From assembly GCA_020974905.1 (NCBI GenBank), contig CP087563.1, positions 6,634,001-6,698,000 on the forward strand: a stretch of DNA of 64,000 nucleotides. Direction: 5' to 3'. Origin of the DNA: Planctomycetes bacterium syqfu. Lineage in GTDB: Bacteria; Planctomycetota; Phycisphaerae; Phycisphaerales; Phycisphaeraceae. Positions 17,339 to 26,672 of the stretch are shown in pieces. The notes beneath the pieces are model-generated. The model did not search any database and was not told the DNA's origin. It was given only the letters and a program-made list of their open reading frames with translations. Made by a program: the position numbers and the translations under genes. The number at the start of each line of letters is the position of its first letter. Within the stretch, counting starts at the first letter, position 1.

Positions 17339-17528
17339 TTAACCACAGATGCACACAGATGAACACAGATAAAGGCATTAAGACATGACTCACGCTAAGC
17401 CGCAAAGTCGCCAAGAAAAGCAAGAGTTAAATTCTGACAATTTTAAACTCCGCGTCTTTGCGTCTTGAGCGAAGCGAGCGTGATTAATTGGCTTGTCATC
17501 TGTGTTAATCTGTGTTCATCTGTGGTTA
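17339..17528. repeat. Fold-back element, ACCACAGAG family, copy B
   Basis: Terminal inverted repeats: TTAACCACAGATGCACACAG at the left and CTGTGTTCATCTGTGGTTAA at the right. An inner region CGCTAAGCCGCAAAGTCGCC pairs with CGTCTTTGCGTCTTGAGCGAAG. It is a ~190-base hairpin with no coding capacity, between dinG and recG, which are on the same strand. The remainder of 17304-17566 is the recG leader. Confidence 0.85.
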
Positions 17529-17566
17529 AATGACTTTAAACGTGAAACGAACAAAACTACAAAACC

Positions 17567-19714
17567 ATGCCCGACACCGATTCCCAATCTGAACTCACGC
17601 TTTCCTCGCCGGTGAAGGGCTTGCCGGGGGTGGGTAAAGCCAAGGCAGCATCGCTGCGGAAGATGGGGATTGAGAATGTCAGTGACCTGCTGCGTCACCT
17701 GCCGATGCGGTATGAGTTTTTAGCTGGCGAATCGTCGATCGCCCAACTCCAGGCGGACACCATCGGGACGGCACGTGGCATTGTTGCGGCCAAGCGTTGG
17801 GTTCCCGGGGGTAGAGGTAAAGGGCGGCTTGAAGTCACGTTGCAGGATGATGTCGATACACTGCGGATGGTCTGGTTCAACGCTGCGTATCTCCAGGACA
17901 AACTCTTCCCCGGCATTCACATTCGCGTTACCGGCAAAGTCCAGCACTTCGGCGGATACCCGCAGATGGTCAACCCCAAGTTTGAGCCCCTCGCCCATGA
18001 TGCGGTGCCGGAACCCTTGCCGTCCTATCGGCGTCCAATTTACCCGGCGACGGAGAAGCTGCCATCCTCGCAGATTGAAAGCTTGATCGAACATTGCCTG
18101 GATCAGTTGGGTGATACGATCCCCGATCCACTGCCTGCCGAATTGCTCAAGCATCATGAAATGCCATCGCTATCCGACGCGTTGAAATTGGTGCATCGCC
18201 CGACCATGCCCGATGATCCGGGGGTTGGCAGACGTCGTTTGGCATTCAATGAATTGTTACTGCTGCAACTTGGGATTGAACTCAAACGACAGTACAACCA
18301 TGACAAACTCCAATCGCCGTCGCTGCATTTTTCGGATGCCAAGGACGAACACATCCGCCAGCGTTTTGGCTTTGAACTCACGGCATCACAGCAGCAGGTG
18401 GTCAGCGAAATTGCTGGTGATCTGCAACGCGATGTCCCCATGAACCGACTGGTGCAAGGCGATGTGGGGTCGGGTAAAACCGTGATCGCGCTCTATGCCT
18501 TACTCATGGCTGTGGCTGATCGCTATCAAGGCGCACTCATGGCTCCGACGGAGTTACTCGCTGAGCAGCATTACCTGTCGATGAGCAAAATGCTCGAAGG
18601 TTCGTCGGTGAAGATCGCATTACTCACTGCCGGGCAGGCCACCGCCAAATCCGCAGCACGTAAGGAAATCGAAGCCCAGATTGAGTCCGGTGAAATCGAC
18701 ATCATCATCGGCACGCAAGCCTTGGTCAGTGAATCCGTCAAGTTCAATAACCTTGCCGTCGTTGTCGTCGATGAGCAGCATCGCTTTGGTGTGCTCCAGC
18801 GTGCAGCGTTTCGTTCCAAGATGAGCCAGCAGGTGCAGGCAGGGCGGATTGCTTCGCCGCATTACCTGGTGATGACAGCAACGCCGATCCCGCGGACATT
18901 GAGTCTGACGCTCTTTGGTGATCTGGATGTCTCGACGATTCATGGCCTGCCCCCCGGACGCAAACCGATCATCACGCGCGTGGTCGGCAGCGAGAAGTCC
19001 GACGATGTGTATGAATACATTGCATCACGCGTTGCCAAAGGCGAACAGGTTTATGTCGTCGTGCCTGCGATTGATGAAGCCGAGGAAGAGTCGGAGAATC
19101 AACTCAAAAGTGTGGCAGCGCATTCACGACTGTTACAGGAAAAATATTTCGCCGACTTCACGGTCGCCTCCATGCATGGCAGACTCAAACCGGCGGAACG
19201 TGACCAAATCATGGGGCGTTTCCGCGATGGTAGTGTTCATGTGCTTGTTGCAACCACGGTGATTGAAGTGGGCGTGGATGTCCCCAACGCAACGATGATT
19301 GTCATTGAACATGCAGAGCGCTTCGGCTTGGCGCAGCTTCACCAATTGCGCGGTCGTATCGGGCGTGGCACCAAGGACGTCAAGAACCTTTGCGTGCTCA
19401 TCGCAGACCCTGTCACCGATGAAGGACAGCAACGCGTCGAAGCGATTGCAGCATCAACCGACGGATTTAAGATCGCAGAGAAAGACCTTGAAATTCGCGG
19501 GATGGGTGACTTCTTCGGCACGCGGCAACATGGCATGCCCCCATTGCGTGTTGCAAAAATTCCCGAGGATATGGACTTGTTGCAACTTGCTAAACGCGAT
19601 GCAGTGGAGATGGTCAAGGCGGATGCGCAATTGAAGCTGGCAAGCAATCAGACCCTGCGCAAGATTCTGCTCAAACAGTACGGCACAGCACTGGGACTCA
19701 TCGATGTGGGGTAA
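17567..19714 (+). CDS. recG: ATP-dependent DNA helicase RecG
   Basis: A 715-residue helicase that remodels stalled replication forks and Holliday junctions. An N-terminal HhH-like element (VKGLPGVGKAKAASLRKMGI) and the wedge/OB domain (residues about 60-190) lead into the motor: Walker A LVQGDVGSGKTVIAL, DEQH box VVVVDEQHRFGVLQR, motif III MTATPIPRTLSLTLFGDLD, and the late RGRIGRG and EIRGMGDFFGTRQHG typical of RecG. Length is slightly above the usual 680-700. The frame starts at ATG 17567 without a convincing Shine-Dalgarno. Confidence 0.95.
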   Translation: MPDTDSQSELTLSSPVKGLPGVGKAKAASLRKMGIENVSDLLRHLPMRYEFLAGESSIAQLQADTIGTARGIVAAKRWVPGGRGKGRLEVTLQDDVDTLRMVWFNAAYLQDKLFPGIHIRVTGKVQHFGGYPQMVNPKFEPLAHDAVPEPLPSYRRPIYPATEKLPSSQIESLIEHCLDQLGDTIPDPLPAELLKHHEMPSLSDALKLVHRPTMPDDPGVGRRRLAFNELLLLQLGIELKRQYNHDKLQSPSLHFSDAKDEHIRQRFGFELTASQQQVVSEIAGDLQRDVPMNRLVQGDVGSGKTVIALYALLMAVADRYQGALMAPTELLAEQHYLSMSKMLEGSSVKIALLTAGQATAKSAARKEIEAQIESGEIDIIIGTQALVSESVKFNNLAVVVVDEQHRFGVLQRAAFRSKMSQQVQAGRIASPHYLVMTATPIPRTLSLTLFGDLDVSTIHGLPPGRKPIITRVVGSEKSDDVYEYIASRVAKGEQVYVVVPAIDEAEEESENQLKSVAAHSRLLQEKYFADFTVASMHGRLKPAERDQIMGRFRDGSVHVLVATTVIEVGVDVPNATMIVIEHAERFGLAQLHQLRGRIGRGTKDVKNLCVLIADPVTDEGQQRVEAIAASTDGFKIAEKDLEIRGMGDFFGTRQHGMPPLRVAKIPEDMDLLQLAKRDAVEMVKADAQLKLASNQTLRKILLKQYGTALGLIDVG

Positions 19715-19727
19715 ATCAATCCCAGAG

Positions 19728-20069
19728 TTACTCTTTGTTTTGCAATGGAGAGTAGGTGAAGGCGCCCATCTTCATCCATCTGACGTTGTAGACTTTGTCA
19801 TCCCAGAAATAGACGCGCACCTGATTCATCCCACTGTTCGGTAAAGACCATGTGCAGATGCCCAAGCCGCGGCCGTAGTTCGGACCGAGAATTTGTGCGA
19901 CTTGCTCTTCGGTCATGCCTTTTTCGATCTGGTCTAATTTGGCTGCAAACTCTTTCTCATTATCCGTCATCTTGGCTACGGCTTGTGCGCCTGAGGCACA
20001 GCCATACAAAAAGCCAATTGTCATGAATAAGAGAAATAGACGGCAGGCATTCAGAAAATATTGATGCAT
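19728..20069 (-). CDS. Small lipoprotein, BamE/SmpA-like fold
   Basis: A 113-residue lipoprotein with signal LFLLFMTIGFLYGC (lipobox LYGC, Cys near residue 24). The mature part contains QIEKGMTEEQVAQILGPNYG, which is the helix-turn pattern of BamE/SmpA and related small outer-membrane lipoproteins, followed by beta strands (NQVRVYFWDDKVYNVRWM). BamE helps outer-membrane protein assembly, but many proteins share this fold and no Bam gene is nearby. It is convergent with recG and downstream of the large secreted protein, 39 bases away on the same strand. Confidence 0.65.
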   Translation of the reverse strand: MHQYFLNACRLFLLFMTIGFLYGCASGAQAVAKMTDNEKEFAAKLDQIEKGMTEEQVAQILGPNYGRGLGICTWSLPNSGMNQVRVYFWDDKVYNVRWMKMGAFTYSPLQNKE

Positions 20070-20108
20070 GTTATTCCCAGAATAATGAATAAAAATTTGA
20101 GCTTTCGA

Positions 20109-21707
20109 TCACTGCTTGACCAACTGCACCTGTGTGATCATCTGCTGAGCGTCGTCGCGGTAGACGTTGATCTGCACGGACTGAATATGATTTAACGCTT
20201 CACAGACATCTTCAATGCGGATGGGACGGTAACGCAGATACAGGCGGCGGTTGTTGGCGGGGGGGACGACTTCGGGTTTGTCAGGATCGACAAAACGCTT
20301 GAGATGCTCAATGAGAACCTGCGGCTTGAATTGCAACTTGGCAACGCGAACACCCGGTTCGTCAGCCTGAACGGGCTTGGCACCAAGTGCAGCGACCGGC
20401 TTGACCAGTGAGGCTTTGTTGTCCGAGTGATCAATGCTCTGACAGAACGTGTCCTTGTCCGAGCAGATGACATACCAGTCATTGATGCGGCCCCAACTCA
20501 GTTGGATGGGGGTGATCATCGTCATGCCCTGCTGCACCATTTTGAGATTGGCAACGGGAGCGGTGCGGTATGCCGTCTGGTTATGGGTGACCAACATCGG
20601 TTGAACCGGCGGGGCGGGTGCATCCTTGGCGTCCGGCTGATGCGGGCGACGTTTTTCAAGGGACATGCTGGTGACCACCATGACGTTCTTCATGAAGGTA
20701 TCCATGTCCGATGCCAGGTCGGTGTCCTTCATCTGAACCGCAACGCCGACGGCAGGCAGCATCTGCAACTGGGTCGGTTTGTTGAGATACAACACCATGG
20801 ATTGCCCAAGCTTGGGCTGGATGTCAGCAGCAAAGGACTTGGGCGCCAGAATTTTGTCGAACATGGCAACGGTCTGCGGCTTGATCTTGCTCAGGTTCAC
20901 AGACATGGCAGCCATGCAGTCAGGTGGCAGGGGACCAAAATGATGCGGCTGGGTTGCACCGAGTTGCGAAAGGACATTGGCGATCTGAGGCATGTTGCCA
21001 ACGTATTGGCCGGTGAGACCCTGATCGTTCTGGGTGACGAAGAAAGTATGTTTCTGCTGATCGTCATCACTGCGGATGTAGCCTTTGAGCACACTGTCAG
21101 CAGGCACGGAAGCCAGATACTTTTTGAACTTGGCATCGTCCTTGAGCAGGGGCTCAGTCTTGGCAGCATCAATCAAACGCTTCAGATATGGCGTATTGCG
21201 TTCGGAAGTGAGAATGATCGTGGGCGTGGTGTCATGCAGCGAGAGAATCGCACCCGCATCAGGCGTCTGGTAAATGTGATGGTCAGCATAGACTTCACGT
21301 TCGACCAGTTGGAGTTTGGCAATCATGTCCATCGCCGTCTGTCGGTCATTTAAACGCGAAGCAATGACCATGGGCGAGGAGGGGTTGGTGTGGGCAGCAA
21401 GCAGGATGACGGACTTGCCAAAGTAATTGTCGACCATCTGAGCGCTGGTCTGATCGAGCATGCGCTGCATGCGTCGCCAACCACGGATAAAACGATTGGC
21501 AGGGGAGAAGCGGATGAGCATCTGCCCGAGTTGGTTGTTGCCAAAGTCTTCGGACCACTGGCCGGCTTGGGTGACTTCCACGACCACCGCGGTGTCCTGG
21601 GGGATCCAGTCACCAAACGGCGCAGTCGTCAGGGAACTGTCCTGAGCCGGTGCAGCGACAACACTAAGCCAACCCGAAAGTATGAGAGCGAATCCACTGA
21701 TCGGCAT
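20109..21707 (-). CDS. Large secreted protein of the sigma-factor operon
   Basis: A 532-residue protein taking ATG 21707 as start. This gives a signal peptide (MPISGFALILSGWLSVVAAPAQ) and places the ATG 5 bases beyond the upstream stop with GGAG upstream; a longer in-frame start at 21758 overlaps the upstream gene. The mature protein has no recognised enzyme motif. It contains periodic beta/alpha segments such as DTAVVVEVTQAGQWSEDF and SPMVIASRLNDRQTAMDMI, resembling planctomycete DUF3352-like extracytoplasmic proteins. As the third gene after a sigma factor and an anti-sigma-like protein, it is a candidate signal or effector of that regulon. Confidence 0.65.
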   Translation of the reverse strand: MPISGFALILSGWLSVVAAPAQDSSLTTAPFGDWIPQDTAVVVEVTQAGQWSEDFGNNQLGQMLIRFSPANRFIRGWRRMQRMLDQTSAQMVDNYFGKSVILLAAHTNPSSPMVIASRLNDRQTAMDMIAKLQLVEREVYADHHIYQTPDAGAILSLHDTTPTIILTSERNTPYLKRLIDAAKTEPLLKDDAKFKKYLASVPADSVLKGYIRSDDDQQKHTFFVTQNDQGLTGQYVGNMPQIANVLSQLGATQPHHFGPLPPDCMAAMSVNLSKIKPQTVAMFDKILAPKSFAADIQPKLGQSMVLYLNKPTQLQMLPAVGVAVQMKDTDLASDMDTFMKNVMVVTSMSLEKRRPHQPDAKDAPAPPVQPMLVTHNQTAYRTAPVANLKMVQQGMTMITPIQLSWGRINDWYVICSDKDTFCQSIDHSDNKASLVKPVAALGAKPVQADEPGVRVAKLQFKPQVLIEHLKRFVDPDKPEVVPPANNRRLYLRYRPIRIEDVCEALNHIQSVQINVYRDDAQQMITQVQLVKQ

Positions 21708-21711
21708 CGAA

Positions 21712-22302
21712 TCAACGCTCCTGGTAACTGGCCTGACTGACCGGGGTGAATTCGACATTGCTCAGGTTCATCATCGAACCAAAAGCAGCAAAGACATTGG
21801 CCGGCTGTTCTTCGTAAGTCTGATCCATGTCCTGAACCAGTGAGGTTAACGGGTGACGGCGGTCACGTACGCCAGGCCGCGGACCATCTTCCAGGGCAAC
21901 CTGCGTGTTGTTGTTGTTGTTATCGGGGATTGTCGCTTCAGGTGCGTTAAACCACATCGCAATGGCAATGGCGGCAGCGGCGACGAGCCAACCGGCGGAG
22001 AACGCAGCGGACTTCCAGTGAATTCTGGCAAGCACCGGGCGGGTGTCAGCATCCCACTGGTCAAGCACGGCGTTGGCAAAAGCGCGGTTGGCCTGCTTGT
22101 CGGCGGTGGCTGTCGGGATCGCATTGGCCTGGATCACCGGCTGATCATGCAGCGCGTCAAGCCACTGTGATTCGGCATCGAAGAGGGCCTGCTGATCAGG
22201 GTGCTCCAACAGGTACTGCTCAAAACGCGCCTTGTCCGCTGCCGAGATGTCACCATCACGGTAGGCGTCCCATAACGCTTCGATGGTCAGTTGATCATTC
22301 AC
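21712..22302 (-). CDS. Anti-sigma-factor-like membrane protein
   Basis: A 196-residue protein overlapping the sigma gene by 4 bases, the usual arrangement for an anti-sigma factor. The N-terminal ~50 residues (LWDAYRDGDISAADKARFEQYLLEHPDQQ) resemble the putative zinc-finger-less anti-sigma helical domain. One TM helix lies at about residues 97-117 (SAAFSAGWLVAAAAIAIAMWF). The tail has a run of five Asn (DNNNNNT) and would be periplasmic. The HxxxCxxC motif of zinc-binding anti-sigma factors is absent. The role is inferred from position and topology. Confidence 0.65.
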   Translation of the reverse strand: MNDQLTIEALWDAYRDGDISAADKARFEQYLLEHPDQQALFDAESQWLDALHDQPVIQANAIPTATADKQANRAFANAVLDQWDADTRPVLARIHWKSAAFSAGWLVAAAAIAIAMWFNAPEATIPDNNNNNTQVALEDGPRPGVRDRRHPLTSLVQDMDQTYEEQPANVFAAFGSMMNLSNVEFTPVSQASYQER

Positions 22303-22919
22303 GATTCGATAACCTCCACATTGGGTTGAAGTATCTTCCTTAATGCCGCCCGTGCGCGGTGAAGATGACTCTTGACGGTCCCCTCGGGCATTTTCATGAC
22401 CTTGGCAACCTCGCCCACCGGTAGTTCCTGCTGATGAAACAAGACCAGTGCCGTACGCTGCGGCTCGGTGAGCTGAGTCATGGCTTCACTGAGTAGCTTG
22501 CGTGTGTGGTCCAACTGGTCTTCTCTCTGAAGTGTCATGGCCGGTCCTGGTGTCGATTCGGACATTTGCTCATAACTGGTATTGTGCGTTTGATTGTCCT
22601 TGCGTCTGAGATGATTCAGCCATAGCCGCCGGGCAATGGTCAGCAGCCAAGTGATCATCTTGAATTGAGGATCATAACGCTTGGCATATTTCAGGACGCG
22701 TACAAAAGTTTCCTGTGCAATATCGTCAGCAACGTCGGCGTCACCACTGAGCTTCAGCAGAAACGAACGTACCGGGGCCTGGTAGCGCTCGATTAACTCG
22801 CCCGCTGCAGCACGGTCACCCTGTGCAATCAGCCTGGCAAGCTCAGCATCATCCCGATGCTCCTGTTGACCGGCCGACACATCTCGTTCGGTCAGCTTCA
22901 ATGGCTCCACGTCATTCAT
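22299..22919 (-). CDS. ECF-type RNA polymerase sigma factor
   Basis: A 206-residue sigma-70 family protein of ECF type. Region 2 is clear (DDIAQETFVRVLKYAKRYDP, then MITWLLTIARRLWLNHLRR), followed by region 4 with the helix-turn-helix (LPVGEVAKVMKMPEGTVKSH, then LHRARAALRKIL). There is no region 1 or 3. It is the first gene of a three-gene operon with the anti-sigma-like and secreted protein genes. It probably redirects RNA polymerase to an envelope-response regulon; the target promoters are unknown. Confidence 0.93.
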   Translation of the reverse strand: MNDVEPLKLTERDVSAGQQEHRDDAELARLIAQGDRAAAGELIERYQAPVRSFLLKLSGDADVADDIAQETFVRVLKYAKRYDPQFKMITWLLTIARRLWLNHLRRKDNQTHNTSYEQMSESTPGPAMTLQREDQLDHTRKLLSEAMTQLTEPQRTALVLFHQQELPVGEVAKVMKMPEGTVKSHLHRARAALRKILQPNVEVIES

Positions 22920-23750
22920 TACCCGTTGCCTTTCACACCGGTTGCATGCATCTTAGCAGAATCCAGACCTTTTGTACCGATTCGAATCACCGTATCGAGA
23001 CGTTTGAAGGGGGATGAAGGGTTTGTGTTAATATCTTGATGTTAATGAATAATTTAAAAACATTGCGGTTGGTTTTGGATCAAAATGGGTAGAGCATGTG
23101 ATTGTCCGATAAGCAGGTGTCCAAAGGAAGGATGTATCAAGCGACCCTTGGTTCGCTTGCAGGCCGGAAGGTGCTGGGAATTGAGCGATTGTTTGATTCA
23201 TGCCAGGGAGTTTCGCCCCCCGGACCCCCTTGCGAGTTCGATGTGTTAGGGCAAGAGGCGTTGTGTTGTTGCATTCAAAGGAATTGAAGATAGAGATTAT
23301 ATGGGGCTCTGCCCCAAACCCCGCCAGCGTTCCGCCGCTGGATCACGCCCCCCAGGAAGGGCAGGCCTTGGATTCTGGTGTACGTGAATTGAACTGGTTA
23401 ATCGGATATCTTTCCGATCACCAATACGCATGGCATGTTCATCGTCCGATTAACACGCTGTCAACGCACTTTTTGAATCAATCGAATAACCCCAGCTCCG
23501 GGGGCTTCCGGGGGCAGCGATCCAACGGCTGCCCGTTGGCGGGGTTTGGGGTAGCACCCCATCGCAACATGGTCTTCAATCATTTAGATGCAAGACGTGA
23601 TCGAATCTGACCTTCATACACCCGATCTCGCAAGGGGGACCGGGGGGCGAAGCTCCCTGGCCAGGAATCAGATGAATAATCTCACATCAACCCAAGAATT
23701 CACTTCCGCAGCTTGTACCCATACGCTTTTGGACTTACGATTTTCCCTCT
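22920..23750. other. 831-base intergenic region, no credible gene
   Basis: The region between the divergent sigma factor and exporter genes. It is dominated by the nested fold-back at 23203-23660 (separate entry). Open frames across it, such as the 136-codon one at 23200-23610, follow the repeat arms and have Pro/Arg/Gly-rich translations without homology features, so they are not annotated. Confidence 0.6.
23203..23660. repeat. Nested long fold-back (about 458 bases)
   Basis: Three nested inverted pairs are visible. The outer pair is at 23203-23236 and 23627-23660, starting CCAGGGAGTTTCGCCCCCCG and matching the reverse complement of the right arm at 32 of 34 positions. The inner pair is at 23301-23344 and 23523-23566, with ATGGGGCTCTGCCCCAAACC against ATGGGGTGCTACCCCAAACC on the reversed right arm. 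The innermost pair is GTTAATCGGA at 23397-23406 with TCCGATTAAC at 23445-23454. No transposase or attachment-site feature is recognised. Confidence 0.85.
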
Positions 23751-26558
23751 ATGGTCAAGAACCGACGCTATTTCATCCTTGGAGCATGGGCACGTCTGGT
23801 CGCACACAGACCACGAACCATTCTCCTGCTGGCTGCGTTGCTGGCGATCCTGTCGGTCTGGGTGACCGCAACAAAACTCCAGTTCCAACCCAACCGAAAT
23901 GACCTGATCTCTCCCGACCTGCCGTGGAACCAAATCTTCATCGATTGGCAGGCCAACTTCCCCGGATCACGTGATCTGATCATTGTTGTTGATGCTGGAC
24001 CAACGAAAATAACAGATGATGGAAAATTGGGAGCACTTACTGAGCAAAAACGCATCGGCCAATGGGTCAATGCAGAGCTTGCAAAGCATTTTGTCTCAAC
24101 TCTGACGCCCAAACTCGATGCTTTGCCGTTAACCGGAAAAGTCACAAGCACACTCGATACGGCTGACTTTTCACCACGTGCGATCCGGTTGGCTCCTTTG
24201 GATACGTTCAACAAACACCTGCAGCAAATCCAAAATGCCTGCATGGTTCTGCAATCGCAATCTCCCTCGGATTTGTTGGCAAACAGTATTCGCGAACTTC
24301 GCCAGTCGGCAAAAGATGACAAAAATAATTCATCGCAAACCACGCAACAAACCGTTCAACGTATCGCACGCTTTAACCAACTCATCCAAGCGTATCACCA
24401 AGTCCTTTCAGGCCAGACAGAACAATTGCCGGAACTCACTTACACAGATGGCAATGACAACAAAACACAGTATCTCACCAGCTCTAATGGCAGGCTCTAT
24501 TTCATCCGCATCACCCCATTGGAGGAGCCCGACAAGCTCAATGCGCTCAAAGGCGCGATTGACAGCATTCAGCAAGTTCTCACAGAGCAACTGAACTATC
24601 CTGAGTACCAAGACCATAACCTCCAAGCTGGACTCACCGGCATCGAAGTTGTCGAAGGGGAGGAAACCGCCATCGCCACGCGCGATTCGACCATCGCCAC
24701 TATCATTGCATCCATCCTCATTGCCATCCTGCTCATGCTCGCATTTCACAGTGTCCGTGGCCCGCTGCTTGCCATGATCGCCTTGTTCATTGGCATTGCC
24801 TGGTCCTTTGGTGTGCTGACGGTCACCATCGGACACCTGCAGGTGATCAGTGTTGTCTTCACTGTCATCCTGCTGGGGTTGGGCATCGACTTTGCCATCC
24901 ATCTCAAATCGAGTTTCGAAAATCTGCGTCACGATCATGATGACTCCGAAGAAGGTTTCCGTGATGCGCTGGTCCAAACTTTCCGCATCACCGGCCCAGG
25001 CATTCTCACCGGCGCCCTCACCACGGCATCGGCATTCATGACCACATTACTCACTGACTTCACCGGCGTGGCGGAGATGGGTTTTATTGCCAGCATTGGT
25101 GTTTTACTGTGTCTGCTTGTGATGTTCACCGTGTACCCGGCATTGCTGCGATTGGTCAAACCCGGTCACGAGCATTTCAAGCCAATGGAAAATCGCAAGC
25201 TCCATTTTTTCGATACACGCTGGGTGATACCCTTTGCCCGACATCCACGGAAGACGGTGGTGATTGCACTGGGTTTGACGGTCATCAGCAGTTACTTTGC
25301 CATCACGCATGTTCGCTTTGATTACGATTTGCTCAAGCTTCAACCGGCCAACGCACCAGCGATGAATTGGGCCAAACGCACCATCACCGATGGCGGCGAA
25401 TCGATTTACTTCGGCGTCAGTGTCTGCAAGGATATCGATCAGGCGCGAACGCGTATGAACCAGTTTGCTAAGCTTGATCAGGTGCGCCCGAATTTCGGTG
25501 GCATCGGCATGCTTTTCCCCGCTGACGATCAGGCAAAACGAGAGGCGCTCTCAGCCATCAAGACACAATTAGGTGATGCGCTCACGCCCCAACCCATCGC
25601 CAATGAGCCAGCAACTCTGCAACAGGTCGAACAGCTCAAGACGCAATTCCAGGCGTTACAACTTGCTGTCAATGGTGCGACTTTTTTCAAAATGCCCGAA
25701 GAAATCAAAGCGGCCTTGACGCAAACCGGGCAGTCGATTCTCGCAGTCAATCAGGACCTGCTCAATTGGCCTGCCGACTCCTTACCCAAACGCGTGGGGC
25801 GTTTGCATCACTGGTTTAATCAATTGCAGATGTTCGTTGCCCAGCAGATCCAGCCTGTGTTGGATACATCACCGTTGACCACCGATGATGTGCCCGATGC
25901 CTTGCTTGATGCGTATCGCGATGACCGCGGGCGATGGACGTTGGAGGTGTATCCGAAACTTGAGCAAGGGCAAAGTCCTTTGGCGCCGGAGTTCCTGCCC
26001 GGTTTTGTCAAGCAGATGAAGACCGTGGACCCCAAAATCACCGGCGTGCTCATGCAGATTTACCAGTCCGGCAAACTCATCCGCGATGCCTATATCAAAG
26101 CCGGGGCGTTGGCATTGATGATCGTCTTCATCATCGTGCTCATCGACTTCCGCAATGTCCACGATGCATTGCTTGCCATGCTGCCCGTGGCCATCGGTTT
26201 TTCAGTGACCTTTGCGATCATGCAACTCTTTGGCATGCAGATCAATCCTGCGAACATCATCGTCTTGCCACTGATGTTCGGCATTGGTGTCGACAGTGGC
26301 GTGCATGTCCTGCATCGCTATCGTCAACATCCCGAAGACGATCCACCCGGACTCACGCAGGCCACCGGCAAAGGCATCACCATCACCACCATGACCACCG
26401 TCATTGGGTTTGCCTGCATGATGCTCGCATCTCATCGTGGGATTCAAAGCCTGGGATTCGTCGTGAGTTTAGGATTGGTCTTGACGCTCATCAGCTGCTG
26501 GACCGTCATGCCCGCATGGTTGGTGCTAACCCAACGCATCCGCGCGAAACGCGCTTAA
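23751..26558 (+). CDS. MMPL/RND family exporter (HpnN-like)
   Basis: A 935-residue polytopic membrane protein with two RND halves, each with a first TM helix, a large periplasmic domain and a five-helix bundle (first bundle about residues 310-465, second about 780-930). It has the MMPL-type bundle motifs GLGIDFAIHLKSSFENLRHD and FGIGVDSGVHVLHRYRQ, where the Asp residues lie in the proton-relay position. The N-terminal NRNDLISPDLPWNQ resembles hopanoid transporter HpnN. It probably moves a lipid or hydrophobic compound across the inner membrane. No hopanoid gene is adjacent, so the cargo is not fixed. Confidence 0.85.
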   Translation: MVKNRRYFILGAWARLVAHRPRTILLLAALLAILSVWVTATKLQFQPNRNDLISPDLPWNQIFIDWQANFPGSRDLIIVVDAGPTKITDDGKLGALTEQKRIGQWVNAELAKHFVSTLTPKLDALPLTGKVTSTLDTADFSPRAIRLAPLDTFNKHLQQIQNACMVLQSQSPSDLLANSIRELRQSAKDDKNNSSQTTQQTVQRIARFNQLIQAYHQVLSGQTEQLPELTYTDGNDNKTQYLTSSNGRLYFIRITPLEEPDKLNALKGAIDSIQQVLTEQLNYPEYQDHNLQAGLTGIEVVEGEETAIATRDSTIATIIASILIAILLMLAFHSVRGPLLAMIALFIGIAWSFGVLTVTIGHLQVISVVFTVILLGLGIDFAIHLKSSFENLRHDHDDSEEGFRDALVQTFRITGPGILTGALTTASAFMTTLLTDFTGVAEMGFIASIGVLLCLLVMFTVYPALLRLVKPGHEHFKPMENRKLHFFDTRWVIPFARHPRKTVVIALGLTVISSYFAITHVRFDYDLLKLQPANAPAMNWAKRTITDGGESIYFGVSVCKDIDQARTRMNQFAKLDQVRPNFGGIGMLFPADDQAKREALSAIKTQLGDALTPQPIANEPATLQQVEQLKTQFQALQLAVNGATFFKMPEEIKAALTQTGQSILAVNQDLLNWPADSLPKRVGRLHHWFNQLQMFVAQQIQPVLDTSPLTTDDVPDALLDAYRDDRGRWTLEVYPKLEQGQSPLAPEFLPGFVKQMKTVDPKITGVLMQIYQSGKLIRDAYIKAGALALMIVFIIVLIDFRNVHDALLAMLPVAIGFSVTFAIMQLFGMQINPANIIVLPLMFGIGVDSGVHVLHRYRQHPEDDPPGLTQATGKGITITTMTTVIGFACMMLASHRGIQSLGFVVSLGLVLTLISCWTVMPAWLVLTQRIRAKRA

Positions 26559-26579
26559 ACACAAACGCGCATCCGCGCC

Positions 26580-26672
26580 AGCCACGCAACGAACATCGAT
26601 ATCAAACATCTACACCAGCCACGCAACGATTATAGATATCAAACATCTACACCAACCACGCTACGAATATGG
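26580..26672. repeat. 37-base tandem repeat, 2.5 copies
   Basis: Two full 37-base units, 26580-26616 and 26617-26653, share AGCCACGCAACGA and GATATCAAACATCTACACC; a third partial copy (AACCACGCTACGAATATGG) follows. They lie at the end of the MMPL exporter gene between convergent genes. Confidence 0.8.

Noticed and set aside
22973-23000. TTCGAATC resembling a tRNA T-loop
   Set aside because: No matching acceptor, D or anticodon stems could be placed around it.
23200-23610. 136-codon open frame in the sigma/exporter gap
   Set aside because: It follows the arms of the nested inverted repeat, has biased composition, no ribosome binding site and no recognisable fold.
26580-26672. Possible CRISPR array
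   Set aside because: The 37-base units are contiguous, without unique spacers, and there are no cas genes.
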